The notes under the pieces: model-generated
Told to the model about the DNA's origin: nothing
Database searches by the model: none
Seen by the model: the letters and a program-made list of their open reading frames with translations, nothing else
Shown: positions 43,855-51,774 of the stretch, piece after piece
How the letters are laid out: the number at the start of each line of letters is the position of its first letter
Numbering within the stretch: position 1 is the stretch's first letter
From: JAOABP01 sp964590395
Lineage (GTDB): Bacteria > Hydrothermota > Tepidihabitantia > Tepidihabitantales > Tepidihabitantaceae
NCBI GenBank assembly: GCA_964590395.1
Contig: CAZPVT010000030.1
Span: 124,001-188,000 of the forward strand
Direction: 5' to 3'
Length of the DNA: 64,000 nucleotides
Translations under genes and position numbers: made by a program

Positions 43855-46443
43855 TTAGTATTTTTCTTCTGCAAGGCGTTTTAGTTCAGCAAGGAAATTT
43901 AGGGCCTGTAAAGGAGTAAGTGCTTCAATTTTTAGGTTGAGTAGTCTTTCAACGACCGGATGACGTTGATTGTTTTCAGCGATGATTGGCAGTTCAATGG
44001 CTCGGTTTAACTGGCTAAGACTGATTTCTTCTGCTTGGCTTAAACTTTTTAATAGTTCTTTTGCTCGGCAAAGTACCTTTTCTGGCAGTCCGGCAAGTTT
44101 GGCTACCGCAATGCCATAACTTCTATCTGCCGGTCCGGGTTGTAGTTTACGGAGGAAGGTTACCTGTTCACCTTTTTCCTGTACCAGAAAGCTGTAATTT
44201 TTTACTCGAAGCAAAAGCGTGGCAATATCTGTTAATTCTCGATAGTGAGTTGCAAAAAGCGTGCGCGGACGGCATTGTTCATCATTATGCAGATGTTCAA
44301 CCGTTGCCCAGGCGATTGCTAAACCGTCATGGGTGGATGTACCCCGTCCCACCTCGTCGAGGATGACCAAACTACGGTTAGTAGCGTTATTTAAGATATT
44401 AGCAGTTTCGGTCATTTCTGCCAGGAAGGTAGAAACTCCCCGGGTGACATCGTCAGAGGCGCCGATCCGAGTAAAAATCTGGTCGACGGCGCCAATCCGG
44501 GCAAAGGCGGCGGGAACAAAAGATCCCATCTGTGCCATAATAATGATCAAAGCAACCTGACGAAGATAGGTGGATTTACCAGCCATATTGGGTCCGGTGA
44601 TGATAAGAATCTGCTCGCTTTCGGTGTCAATTTTTGTATCGTTAGGAATAAACTGTTCCTTTAACATAGCCTCGACAACCGGATGACGTCCAGCCTTTAT
44701 TTCTATTATCCCAGACTGATCAATTATGGGGCGTACATAATTTCTATCTCTTGCCACGGTTGCCAGACTAACGTATACATCAAGCTCGGCAATTGTCTCA
44801 GCAAGCTCCAGCATTTGGTCAGTATAAGAGGATATCCTATTACGTAGTTCGGTAAAAAATTGATACTCAATAGTTTTGATTCTTTCTTCTGCAGTCAATA
44901 TTTTGGCTTCCAGTTCCTTTAGTTCGGGAGTGATAAACCTCTCTCCATTAGCAACTGTCTGTTTCCTTATGTAATTTTTCGGCACCAGATTCAAATAAGA
45001 TTTGGTTATTTCGATGTAGTAGCCAAATACTGAATTATAGCCTATTCGCAGGTTAGGGATTCCGGTGCGTTCCCGTTCGGTTTTTTGTAATTGGGCGATA
45101 TAATCCTTAGCGTTGATTGTTAGATCACGGAGTTCATCAAGTTCTTTATTAACCCCGGCCCGAATCAACCCGCCTTCGTTTATTCCTAATGGTGGGGTAT
45201 CGACCAAAGTTTGGTTTATTGTCGTGACCACTTCGGGGAAATCGGTGATCGCCTGAGAAAGTTTATTTAGACTAACGGAATGTAATTTGTTGAGACGTGA
45301 TTTTATTTCCGGGACCACATTAAGCCAGTTACGTAGAGCAATTAATTCTCGAGCATTGGCTCTTCCCAGTGCTATTCGAGAAGCGATTCTTTGGATGTCG
45401 CCGATGCTATTCAGTAATTCTGCCAGTTCGTCAAGAACTGAGCCTGCGCACAACAGGTCTTCAATAACACAGAGCCTGGCGTTGATTTTTTCTACCGATA
45501 AAAGCGGAGTGAGTATCCAACGGCGCAAAACTCTTGCTCCGCCGGGTGTTTTGGTGTGATTAAGAACCCAGAAAAGAGTGCCGGTAAGATCGTTTTTCTG
45601 TTCGCCCAGTTGGATTTTTTCTGTCAACTCCAGATTGCGGCGGGTAATGCGGTCAATTAACAGGAATTCGTGGGTGTTATAAGGGGATATCCGTTTCAGA
45701 TGGGGAAGGGCACTGCGTTGAGTATGTTCGAGATATTGGATGATCGCACCCGCAGCACAGATTCCTTCGGTTAAGTGTTCAATGCCAAATCCAGAAAGGC
45801 TGACTACGCCCAGATGGGCGGTTAATTTCACAAAGGCAAATTCTTCGGTAAAGTAATAATCGTCAATCTTAGTGATACGCAAATTGTTAATTCCATCAAT
45901 GTTACCCGGCCAATTCTTGGGAAGAATGATCTCCGCGGGAGTAATTTTGGCGATCTCTTCACCGATGCTTTCCGGTTTTAATTCTGCCACCCAAAACTCA
46001 CCGGTGCTTAAATCAGCAAACGCCATACCCCACTTTTCACCATGGGGCGATATGGACAGTAAGTAGTTATTTTTGCTTTCTTCTAACAAGGATGTGCGAG
46101 CCACTGTTCCCGGCGTGATTATTTCAACCACATCACGATAGACAACCGGTTTTTTAGGATCGGGTTCCTCTAACTGATCGCAGATCGCAACTTTGAATCC
46201 CTGGGCAACCAGACGTGCAACGTAACTATCTAACGTTTTAACAGGAATACCAGCGAGGGGAACTCTGATGTGAGGTCCATGGGGACGAGAGGTCAGGGTA
46301 AGATTTAATGCCCGGGCTCCGATTTCGGCATCTTCATAAAACATTTCATAGAACTCACCCACTCGAAATAACAGTATGGTTTCAGGATAACGTTGTTTTA
46401 TCCGCCAATACTGACATAGTAACGGGGTAAGTTTTTCTGCCAC
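43855..46443 (-). CDS. mutS: DNA mismatch repair protein MutS
   Basis: 862 residues, normal MutS1 length. N-terminal mismatch-reading motif in V-G-E-F-Y-E-M-F-Y near 27-35, then the connector, lever/clamp and ATPase domains. Walker A is G-P-N-M-A-G-K-S-T near 617, and V-I-L-D-E-V-G-R-G-T-S-T-H-D-G-L-A carries Walker B. mutL is not in the window. It lies 24 bp after the lapB-like gene. Confidence 0.95.
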   Translation of the reverse strand: MAEKLTPLLCQYWRIKQRYPETILLFRVGEFYEMFYEDAEIGARALNLTLTSRPHGPHIRVPLAGIPVKTLDSYVARLVAQGFKVAICDQLEEPDPKKPVVYRDVVEIITPGTVARTSLLEESKNNYLLSISPHGEKWGMAFADLSTGEFWVAELKPESIGEEIAKITPAEIILPKNWPGNIDGINNLRITKIDDYYFTEEFAFVKLTAHLGVVSLSGFGIEHLTEGICAAGAIIQYLEHTQRSALPHLKRISPYNTHEFLLIDRITRRNLELTEKIQLGEQKNDLTGTLFWVLNHTKTPGGARVLRRWILTPLLSVEKINARLCVIEDLLCAGSVLDELAELLNSIGDIQRIASRIALGRANARELIALRNWLNVVPEIKSRLNKLHSVSLNKLSQAITDFPEVVTTINQTLVDTPPLGINEGGLIRAGVNKELDELRDLTINAKDYIAQLQKTERERTGIPNLRIGYNSVFGYYIEITKSYLNLVPKNYIRKQTVANGERFITPELKELEAKILTAEERIKTIEYQFFTELRNRISSYTDQMLELAETIAELDVYVSLATVARDRNYVRPIIDQSGIIEIKAGRHPVVEAMLKEQFIPNDTKIDTESEQILIITGPNMAGKSTYLRQVALIIIMAQMGSFVPAAFARIGAVDQIFTRIGASDDVTRGVSTFLAEMTETANILNNATNRSLVILDEVGRGTSTHDGLAIAWATVEHLHNDEQCRPRTLFATHYRELTDIATLLLRVKNYSFLVQEKGEQVTFLRKLQPGPADRSYGIAVAKLAGLPEKVLCRAKELLKSLSQAEEISLSQLNRAIELPIIAENNQRHPVVERLLNLKIEALTPLQALNFLAELKRLAEEKY

Positions 46444-46467
46444 CTTGCTCAGTAAGGGAGTGGGTTT

Positions 46468-47568
46468 TTATTCAATATCCTCGATCCAGCTATAACAATG
46501 GGGACAGATGATTTCGGTACCGGTAAGGTTCTGCTGACAGAGCCGGCACTGTTTAGGCGGTTTAAGCGCGGTAAAGGCGCGATCAAGGTATTGTTGGGCA
46601 AGAGCAGACTTACCCTGACGGAGATAAAGTCCAGCAAGGGCGGTCAGGATACCTAAATCGTTAGTTGGGGTATAGTTTTCGAACAGGCTTATCGCATTTG
46701 ATAAGTCCTCCTTTTTGGCATAAATCATGGCAAGGGAAATTGCTAAACCTGGGTCATTAGGAACACGGGTAAGTAGGCGCCGATACAGCTGAATTATATC
46801 TTCGTAACGACCGGATTCATAATATGCTCGTTCCAGTCGTTCGCGCACCAAGTGGTTTTTCTGAGGAGCGAAATCTAATAGTTTGTTCCAGGTGCCTATT
46901 GCTTGTTCGATTTCTCCCCCTGTGAATAGTAAATCGCCCAGGAGGATATGTCCGGCAATCGAGCGCGGGTTAATCTTTAATGCCTGTTGAATAAAGCCAA
47001 TGCCTTCTTTCGGATTTTCCTTTGCTCGATGGTAGCCATAAAGGAGATATGCACGGGCAGTGCGTACCGCAGTTCGCAGGCTAAATTTTTCTAATAATTT
47101 CTTGGCTTTTTCCCAGTTTTTGTTTGCAATATAAAGGTGCAGTAACTGTTCTTTGCTATCGAGGTCGTCCTGGTCAAGCTGAACAATTTCTTCCAGCAAG
47201 GGTATTGCTTTTACCGGCCGGTTGACTTTTAGATAATCTTTGATTAGGGCATGATAAACCTTCTGTTCATCTTCTGGTCTAAGGTTACGCCGGAGTGCCA
47301 AATTTTCATGAATGCGCAGTGCCCGTTCGGTATCACCTTCTGTTAGAAAGATATCACCTAGACGAATATAGGCGTCAATATTATTAGTGTCCTCCTCAAC
47401 CGCTGCCTTTAATTTTATTTTAGCGTCGTTGATTTTGCCATCGAGAAGGAGTTGCAAGCCCTCAACATAGTTGGGGAGACTCCTCCGGCGCTGACGGAAG
47501 AAATCTCGAACCACCGGATATAGAGCAACAATCAGAAGTGCCAAAAGAACAATTAGCAACGGATACAT
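46468..47568 (-). CDS. lapB: LapB-like TPR protein with C-terminal zinc ribbon
   Basis: 366 residues from the ATG at 47568, directly after the lapA stop. One N-terminal membrane anchor (about 3-20), then eight or so TPR units (A-Y-I-R-L-G-D-I-F-L-T-E-G-D-T-E-R-A-L and similar). The C-terminal four-Cys rubredoxin-like knuckle is C-R-L-C...C-P-H-C near 345-360. The architecture is that of LapB/YciM, which tunes LPS synthesis by directing FtsH to LpxC. Pairing with LapA supports the call. Confidence 0.85.
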   Translation of the reverse strand: MYPLLIVLLALLIVALYPVVRDFFRQRRRSLPNYVEGLQLLLDGKINDAKIKLKAAVEEDTNNIDAYIRLGDIFLTEGDTERALRIHENLALRRNLRPEDEQKVYHALIKDYLKVNRPVKAIPLLEEIVQLDQDDLDSKEQLLHLYIANKNWEKAKKLLEKFSLRTAVRTARAYLLYGYHRAKENPKEGIGFIQQALKINPRSIAGHILLGDLLFTGGEIEQAIGTWNKLLDFAPQKNHLVRERLERAYYESGRYEDIIQLYRRLLTRVPNDPGLAISLAMIYAKKEDLSNAISLFENYTPTNDLGILTALAGLYLRQGKSALAQQYLDRAFTALKPPKQCRLCQQNLTGTEIICPHCYSWIEDIE

Positions 47569-47569
47569 A

Positions 47570-47929
47570 TTATTCTTGCTCCCTTTCTTCAACAATCTTT
47601 ATTTCCCGGTGTGCTGATTTGTCGGTCACAGAAAAATCCGAAATTACATTTAGAGGGGCGTTACGCAGGACACGTAACTCCTCGGTCAATGCCTCAATTT
47701 CCTTACGTTGTCGGGCGAGGCGGTTGCGCAATCGAATTTCCGAGATAACAGTAAATATTCCGATGCAGAGTGCTCCAAAAGCGAATGAGTAAAGCATAAC
47801 AAACGCCACCGGTACATCGTAAAATGTCCGGGAGAAAACATGGACCGTTACGTGGTCCTGGTTTTGCCAACCAAGGATGAATAGGGTGACGAATGCCAGT
47901 AGAACTAAAATAATCCGAAAAGTAATCAT
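47570..47929 (-). CDS. lapA: LapA-domain membrane protein
   Basis: 119 residues with two membrane helices (about 4-22 and 42-63) separated by the N-Q-D-H-V-T-V-H-V-F segment typical of LapA (DUF1049). A coiled-coil tail follows. GGGAGG lies just before the ATG, inside the end of miaB. Partner of LapB in many proteobacteria; role here inferred by family and neighbour. Confidence 0.85.
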   Translation of the reverse strand: MITFRIILVLLAFVTLFILGWQNQDHVTVHVFSRTFYDVPVAFVMLYSFAFGALCIGIFTVISEIRLRNRLARQRKEIEALTEELRVLRNAPLNVISDFSVTDKSAHREIKIVEEREQE

Positions 47930-49222
47930 TTAACCTCCCTCAACTATTTTGCCAATCGGCGTCCAGCCACGGAGTTCAGTTATCATTACTCTAACAAGAC
48001 TACCGATTCTGAGTGGCTGGTCAAGAATTACCACCTTCCCCTGCGCTGTTTTGCCGAGTACGCCATTCCCCCTAGGTGATACCTGTTCAATTAGCACCAG
48101 ATACTCCTTTCCTATTAGCACCTGGTTCAGTTCCCGGGTAATCCGGTTTTGAGTTTTAATTAACTCAGCCAGCCGTTGCTGAATAACAGCAGCAGGCACT
48201 GCCGGCTGTAACTCTGCTGCCCGGGTGCCAGGCCGTGGGGAAAATTTGAACATATAGGCATAATCAAACTTGATTGTTTTGATCAATTCAATGGTTTCTT
48301 CAAACTCCTCATCGCACTCGGTGGGAAAGCCGACGATTATATCGGTAGTAAGTGAAATTTCCGGAAGTAATTGGCGGGCAGCGGTTATCTTCTGCAGATA
48401 CTCATCCCTGGTATAACCACGGTTCATCAGCTGTAAGACGCGGTTGGAACCGGACTGTAAGGGGAGGTGCAGTTGAGGGCATATCTTGGCAAACTCTTTC
48501 ATTATAAGCAAGAGGTTTATATCAAGGTCACGGGGGTGGGAAGTGAGGAAGCGCACCCTTTCGATCCCATCAATTGAACATACCATTTTTAACAACTGAC
48601 AGAAATCGGTGTTATTGTCCCGGTAGGCTAAAACATTCTGGCCCAAAAGAGTTATCTCCTTAACACCCCTGGATACCAGTTCGCGAATTTCCTCTAAAAC
48701 CGATTCTTTAGGACGCGACTTTTCCGGGCCTTTAACATAAGGCACAATACAGTAGGAGCAGTAATTACTACAACCGCGGATAATGGAAACGAAAGCGGTA
48801 ACAGGATTTTTACTTAGCGGATGAATCTGTGCATAGCACTCATTAGTGAACCCCACTGCCAGCTGTGGTTCGCCTTTTTGCGTAATGGCGATTAATTCAG
48901 GCAGACGAAGGTACTGGTCCGGGCCGACAACAAAATCAGCGTGGTGCTCAGTGATTAATATATCCTTAAGGCATTCTGCCATACAACCCAGGACGCCAAT
49001 GATTATATTCCTGGATTTCTTCATCGCCACTAACTGTTTCAGTCGGCCCAGCGCCCTTTTTTCCGCATGCTCTCGAACTGAACATGTGAACAGCAGGACG
49101 ATATCAGCGGTGGTTTCGTTGTCGATTTCTTGGTATCCGGCTTGATTCAGAATGGCGCGAACGGTATCCGCCTCATAAAAATTCATCTGGCAGCCGTAGG
49201 TCTGTAAATAGTAATTAGTCAT
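47930..49222 (-). CDS. miaB: MiaB, tRNA 2-methylthio-N6-isopentenyladenosine synthase
   Basis: 430 residues from the ATG at 49222 (TAGGAAA just upstream). An ATG five codons earlier would lie inside the promoter. N-terminal MTTase domain with the three auxiliary-cluster Cys (T-Y-G-C-Q-M-N, F-T-C-S-V-R, G-C-M-A-E). Radical-SAM C-S-N-Y-C-S-Y-C near 147-154. C-terminal TRAM domain. It adds the methylthio group to A37 of tRNAs. Confidence 0.93.
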   Translation of the reverse strand: MTNYYLQTYGCQMNFYEADTVRAILNQAGYQEIDNETTADIVLLFTCSVREHAEKRALGRLKQLVAMKKSRNIIIGVLGCMAECLKDILITEHHADFVVGPDQYLRLPELIAITQKGEPQLAVGFTNECYAQIHPLSKNPVTAFVSIIRGCSNYCSYCIVPYVKGPEKSRPKESVLEEIRELVSRGVKEITLLGQNVLAYRDNNTDFCQLLKMVCSIDGIERVRFLTSHPRDLDINLLLIMKEFAKICPQLHLPLQSGSNRVLQLMNRGYTRDEYLQKITAARQLLPEISLTTDIIVGFPTECDEEFEETIELIKTIKFDYAYMFKFSPRPGTRAAELQPAVPAAVIQQRLAELIKTQNRITRELNQVLIGKEYLVLIEQVSPRGNGVLGKTAQGKVVILDQPLRIGSLVRVMITELRGWTPIGKIVEGG

Positions 49223-49235
49223 TTTCCTACTAAAC

Positions 49236-49262
49236 ATTTTAAACAGCTGATAAAGTTGTCAA
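49236..49262 (-). promoter_or_regulatory. Sigma70-like promoter for miaB
   Basis: TTGACA (49262-49257), a 15-bp spacer and TAAAAT (49241-49236) on the minus strand. It ends 13 nt before the miaB ATG, so the leader is only a few bases long. Confidence 0.5.
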
Positions 49263-49425
49263 GAAAAGAAGCACTTAGCAACCGCTGTATTTTGTCTCTA
49301 ACCGCGAAGCGATCAGGGTCAGATTTTAAAAAATAGGAGGATACTGGTCCTCGGAGTGAGTTGAATGGTATCGATCACAGTTCTGCCTCAATCTATCTTT
49401 TGGGGATAAAGACATGAGATTAAGT

Positions 49426-50751
49426 TTATTGAGTTAGCCGTGGGCTCCAGGTGGGGAAGAAGGCACCACCTGTCCGGGTAATCTGCCGCTGGTTAGCACC
49501 GTTCCAGTCCATCATCCAGATTTCCCAGATGCCGGTACGATTCGAGGCAAAGGCGATGTGCAGTCCATCGGGTGACCAGCAGGGGTCCTCGTTATTTCCC
49601 CGTGAAGTTAACCGGATGTAAGTTTCGCCTGTCATATCGGTGAGGCAGATCTGGTTGGTGCCATCAGGTTGACGCTGGACAAATGCAATTAGATCTCCTC
49701 TTGGGGACCAGGCCGGCGAGGTGTTATAAGTGCCAGAGTATGTTAATCGATAAAGGTCGGTGCCGTCGACATTGATGACATAGATTTGTGGTGAACCGGT
49801 GCGGTCAGAAACAAAGGCAATTTGCCGACCATTAGGTGACCACGTTGGAGAGATGTCAATGCCTGGATTATAGGTCAAGCGGCGCAGATTTTTACCATTA
49901 ACGTTGATCAGATAGATTTCTGAATTGCCTTCATAGGATAGGGAAACAGCGAGTTGCTTGCCATCCGGTGAGAAAGCCGGGGTAGTGTTTAGTCCCAGAT
50001 GCTGGGAGATGGTAGAAATTTTATTGGAGCCAAGGTCAAGCAGGTAACAGTTTAACGAGCTACTGCCATAAGAACAGAAGGCAATGTGCTTACCATTAGG
50101 TGACCAGTCGGGAAAGAGTTGTAAGCCTTCGGCAGCAATGAGTTGTTGCAGATTGGCACCATCGTAATCCACGACAGCAAGTTGTTTACTGTTATTGCCG
50201 ATTGATTGAGAAAAGATGATCCGGGTACAACTGATACCATCCTCGCCGGTAAGTAGTTTTATTACTTCATCAGCCATCTGATGAGCAAGCCAGCGCCAAT
50301 TTGGACGCAGGGGAAAGTTTTTGGTGGCGATAGTGCGAAAGGTTGCTAGATCGTAGAGCCGGAGGTTCAATTGAACTGTTCCTTTCTGGGGTGTAAGATC
50401 AGCGCAGATCAGCACCTGCGCTCCGGTTTTCGCCCACTCTTTAAAACGGGGATTTTTCGGGTCGGTTGGAAAGTTGTAGGTGGCGCCGGATTCCGGTTCT
50501 TCAAAAGTAAAATAAAGCGAAAACTGGAGATCGTTGACAAACACCTCCCGGATATTGCGCACCATTGCCAGGGTTTCGCTCTTTGTTGTTTTTGGGCAGG
50601 TAAACTCAGCAATAACTAACGATAGGCGTTGACGAGTCCCGGAAAGTTTGAGTTTGAGCCAGAGTTCATCGGTAGCGATTACCGGAGATTCAACTGTATC
50701 CGGTAATTGGGCAAATAACAGGAGCAAAATTGTGCTGGTGCTTAATAACAC
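49426..50751 (-). CDS. tolB: TolB-like periplasmic beta-propeller protein
   Basis: 441 residues from the GTG at 50751, the first codon after a very good promoter. A signal-peptide-like run follows at once (L-L-S-T-S-T-I-L-L-L-L-F-A). N-terminal TolB domain (about 25-160), then a six-bladed PD40 propeller with repeated P-x-W-S-P-x-G-x-x-I-A-F (for example ISPTWSPNGRQIAFVS). TolB belongs to the Tol-Pal envelope system. No pal, tolA or second tolQR set is nearby, so it may work with the ExbBD proteins at 3083-4550 or have another surface role. Confidence 0.85.
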   Translation of the reverse strand: MLLSTSTILLLLFAQLPDTVESPVIATDELWLKLKLSGTRQRLSLVIAEFTCPKTTKSETLAMVRNIREVFVNDLQFSLYFTFEEPESGATYNFPTDPKNPRFKEWAKTGAQVLICADLTPQKGTVQLNLRLYDLATFRTIATKNFPLRPNWRWLAHQMADEVIKLLTGEDGISCTRIIFSQSIGNNSKQLAVVDYDGANLQQLIAAEGLQLFPDWSPNGKHIAFCSYGSSSLNCYLLDLGSNKISTISQHLGLNTTPAFSPDGKQLAVSLSYEGNSEIYLINVNGKNLRRLTYNPGIDISPTWSPNGRQIAFVSDRTGSPQIYVINVDGTDLYRLTYSGTYNTSPAWSPRGDLIAFVQRQPDGTNQICLTDMTGETYIRLTSRGNNEDPCWSPDGLHIAFASNRTGIWEIWMMDWNGANQRQITRTGGAFFPTWSPRLTQ

Positions 50752-50757
50752 GTTCGT

Positions 50758-50786
50758 ATTATAACCACGGTATAACCGCCAGTCAA
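50758..50786 (-). promoter_or_regulatory. Near-consensus sigma70 promoter for tolB
   Basis: TTGACT (50786-50781), a 17-bp spacer and TATAAT (50763-50758) on the minus strand. Only 6 nt separate it from the GTG start. Best promoter match in the window; implies a leaderless mRNA. Confidence 0.75.
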
Positions 50787-51094
50787 GGCTTAACGATGTT
50801 CGGTTCTTACAGGTAAGGCAGAGTAACCGGGTGATTGCTGGTCTGAGGTATATATCCGCACAGGTTAATGAGTTGAAAAGATTGATTAAGTGAAGTAATC
50901 TCAATGTGTGAGAGTGCCCCGTCGCTGTCGCTCCTCGCCATTAGTTTTACTTTCACTCATTCCGCTCTGCCGAAGGCAGGAAGGAATCTTTTTAGACAGG
51001 TAGCAATTTTCATCGAAAACAAACCAGAAGGTTTATCCTATATCTTAATCTTTACATCAACCTATTTGCATTTTCTAATTTTCGCAATGATGGA

Positions 51095-51133
51095 GAGTGC
51101 ATCAGGAGATGTCCTAGAGATGCACTCCTGATG
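51095..51133. promoter_or_regulatory. Two mutually exclusive hairpins between tolB and element copy C
   Basis: GAGTGCATC (51095-51103) pairs perfectly with GATGCACTC (51119-51127). The overlapping CATCAGGAG (51100-51108) pairs perfectly with CTCCTGATG (51125-51133). The arms overlap, so only one can form at a time, as in attenuators or switchable sites. No T-tract follows. Function unknown. Confidence 0.45.
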
Positions 51134-51279
51134 TTAAATTATTACTTTTTGCATATATATTAATAAGCCACTAAAAACGGGCTGGGATTAACAGGGAGTT
51201 TCTTTCTCTGACGGTTGATTTGCGGTTAAATGTTTGGAATGGCGTATGTTATCGTTTTGAATGGGTCTTGAGTTCTGCC

Positions 51280-51540
51280 CCCGGGTCAGTATTGGGGACG
51301 GTATCCATCAGGGTTTTGGGCTGAGTTATAAGATGGGTGTTGAGCAGGGTTTGGGTTGTGGTGATGGGGTTGGTGGTGTACTGGGTTTCCATTGCGGTTA
51401 GGGTTTTGGTAGTGGTGAGGATTTTGTTCAGGGTCTGGGTGATGGCTGGTGGTTGGGCTTGGGTCAGGGTTGTGGCGATGGTTTGATAAGGGCTTGGGAG
51501 CAGGGTTCTTGTTTTGGTGCCGGGTTGGGATGTCGGGATA
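51280..51540 (+). repeat. GT-rich hexamer-repeat element, copy C
   Basis: CCCGGG (51280-51285), a 6-nt spacer and core TTGGGGACGGTATCC (51292-51306), then about 235 bp of degenerate hexamers with strong phase (for example AGGGTT TTGGTA GTGGTG, then AGGGTC TGGGTG ATGGCT). The strand carries several GGG runs that could form G-quadruplexes. It ends about 50 bp before the promoter of the Lys-rich minigene. No coding frame or RNA family recognised. Confidence 0.8.
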
Positions 51541-51592
51541 AAATTGTAGTTACAGTGTGCCTTCGTCAGTTAAACGATGCTTCAGTTTTTAC

Positions 51593-51620
51593 TTGACAGA
51601 GAAGTTTAGAAATTTAATAT
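51593..51620 (+). promoter_or_regulatory. Promoter of the Lys-rich minigene
   Basis: TTGACA (51593-51598), a 16-bp spacer and TAATAT (51615-51620). A TATACT at 51621-51626 overlaps but is too far from the -35. A leader of about 25 nt follows, with the strong ribosome site AAGGAGG (51638-51644). Confidence 0.6.
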
Positions 51621-51650
51621 TATACTGTAGGATAAATAAGGAGGTACGAA

Positions 51651-51722
51651 ATGGCATGTGCAAAGCGCGGTGTGAAAAAGACCGCAAAAAAGACTGCCAA
51701 GAAGACAGCAAAGAAGAAATAG
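51651..51722 (+). CDS. 23-residue Lys/Ala/Thr-rich minigene
   Basis: Starts M-A-C-A-K-R-G-V and continues as three consecutive K-K-T-A units ending in K-K-K, with TAG at 51720-51722. Ten of the 23 residues are Lys. The ORF is flanked by a good promoter, AAGGAGG at 7-nt spacing, and a strong terminator 24 bp after the stop, so it has every mark of an independent, well-expressed gene. The sequence resembles the Lys-rich tails of bacterial histone-H1-like and HU-tail proteins, suggesting nucleic-acid binding. Alternatively it is a leader peptide controlling mfd, whose start lies directly after the terminator. No homolog is known to me. Confidence 0.6.
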   Translation: MACAKRGVKKTAKKTAKKTAKKK

Positions 51723-51746
51723 TGGTTGCTGTCAACAGTAAATAAT

Positions 51747-51774
51747 GAAGGGGGCACCGCCCCCTTCTGTTTTA
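51747..51774 (+). terminator. Strong terminator between the minigene and mfd
   Basis: Perfect 9-bp stem GAAGGGGGC (51747-51755) and GCCCCCTTC (51759-51767) with a 3-base loop, followed by TGTTTTA. The T-tract runs into the mfd ATG at 51774. Confidence 0.8.

Noticed and set aside
49263..49425. Fifth copy of the GT-hexamer element (AGGGTCAGATTTT near 49315)
   Set aside because: Only a short resemblance to the core; no hexamer phase and no GGGGACGG motif.
50904..51131. 75-codon open frame between tolB and element C
   Set aside because: No ribosome site, starts over the antisense of the tolB upstream region, and it contains the hairpin arms; no family resemblance.
51557..51745. 62-codon open frame overlapping the Lys-rich minigene in another frame
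   Set aside because: Starts upstream of the promoter and has no Shine-Dalgarno; the 51651 ORF has a far better start and regulatory context.
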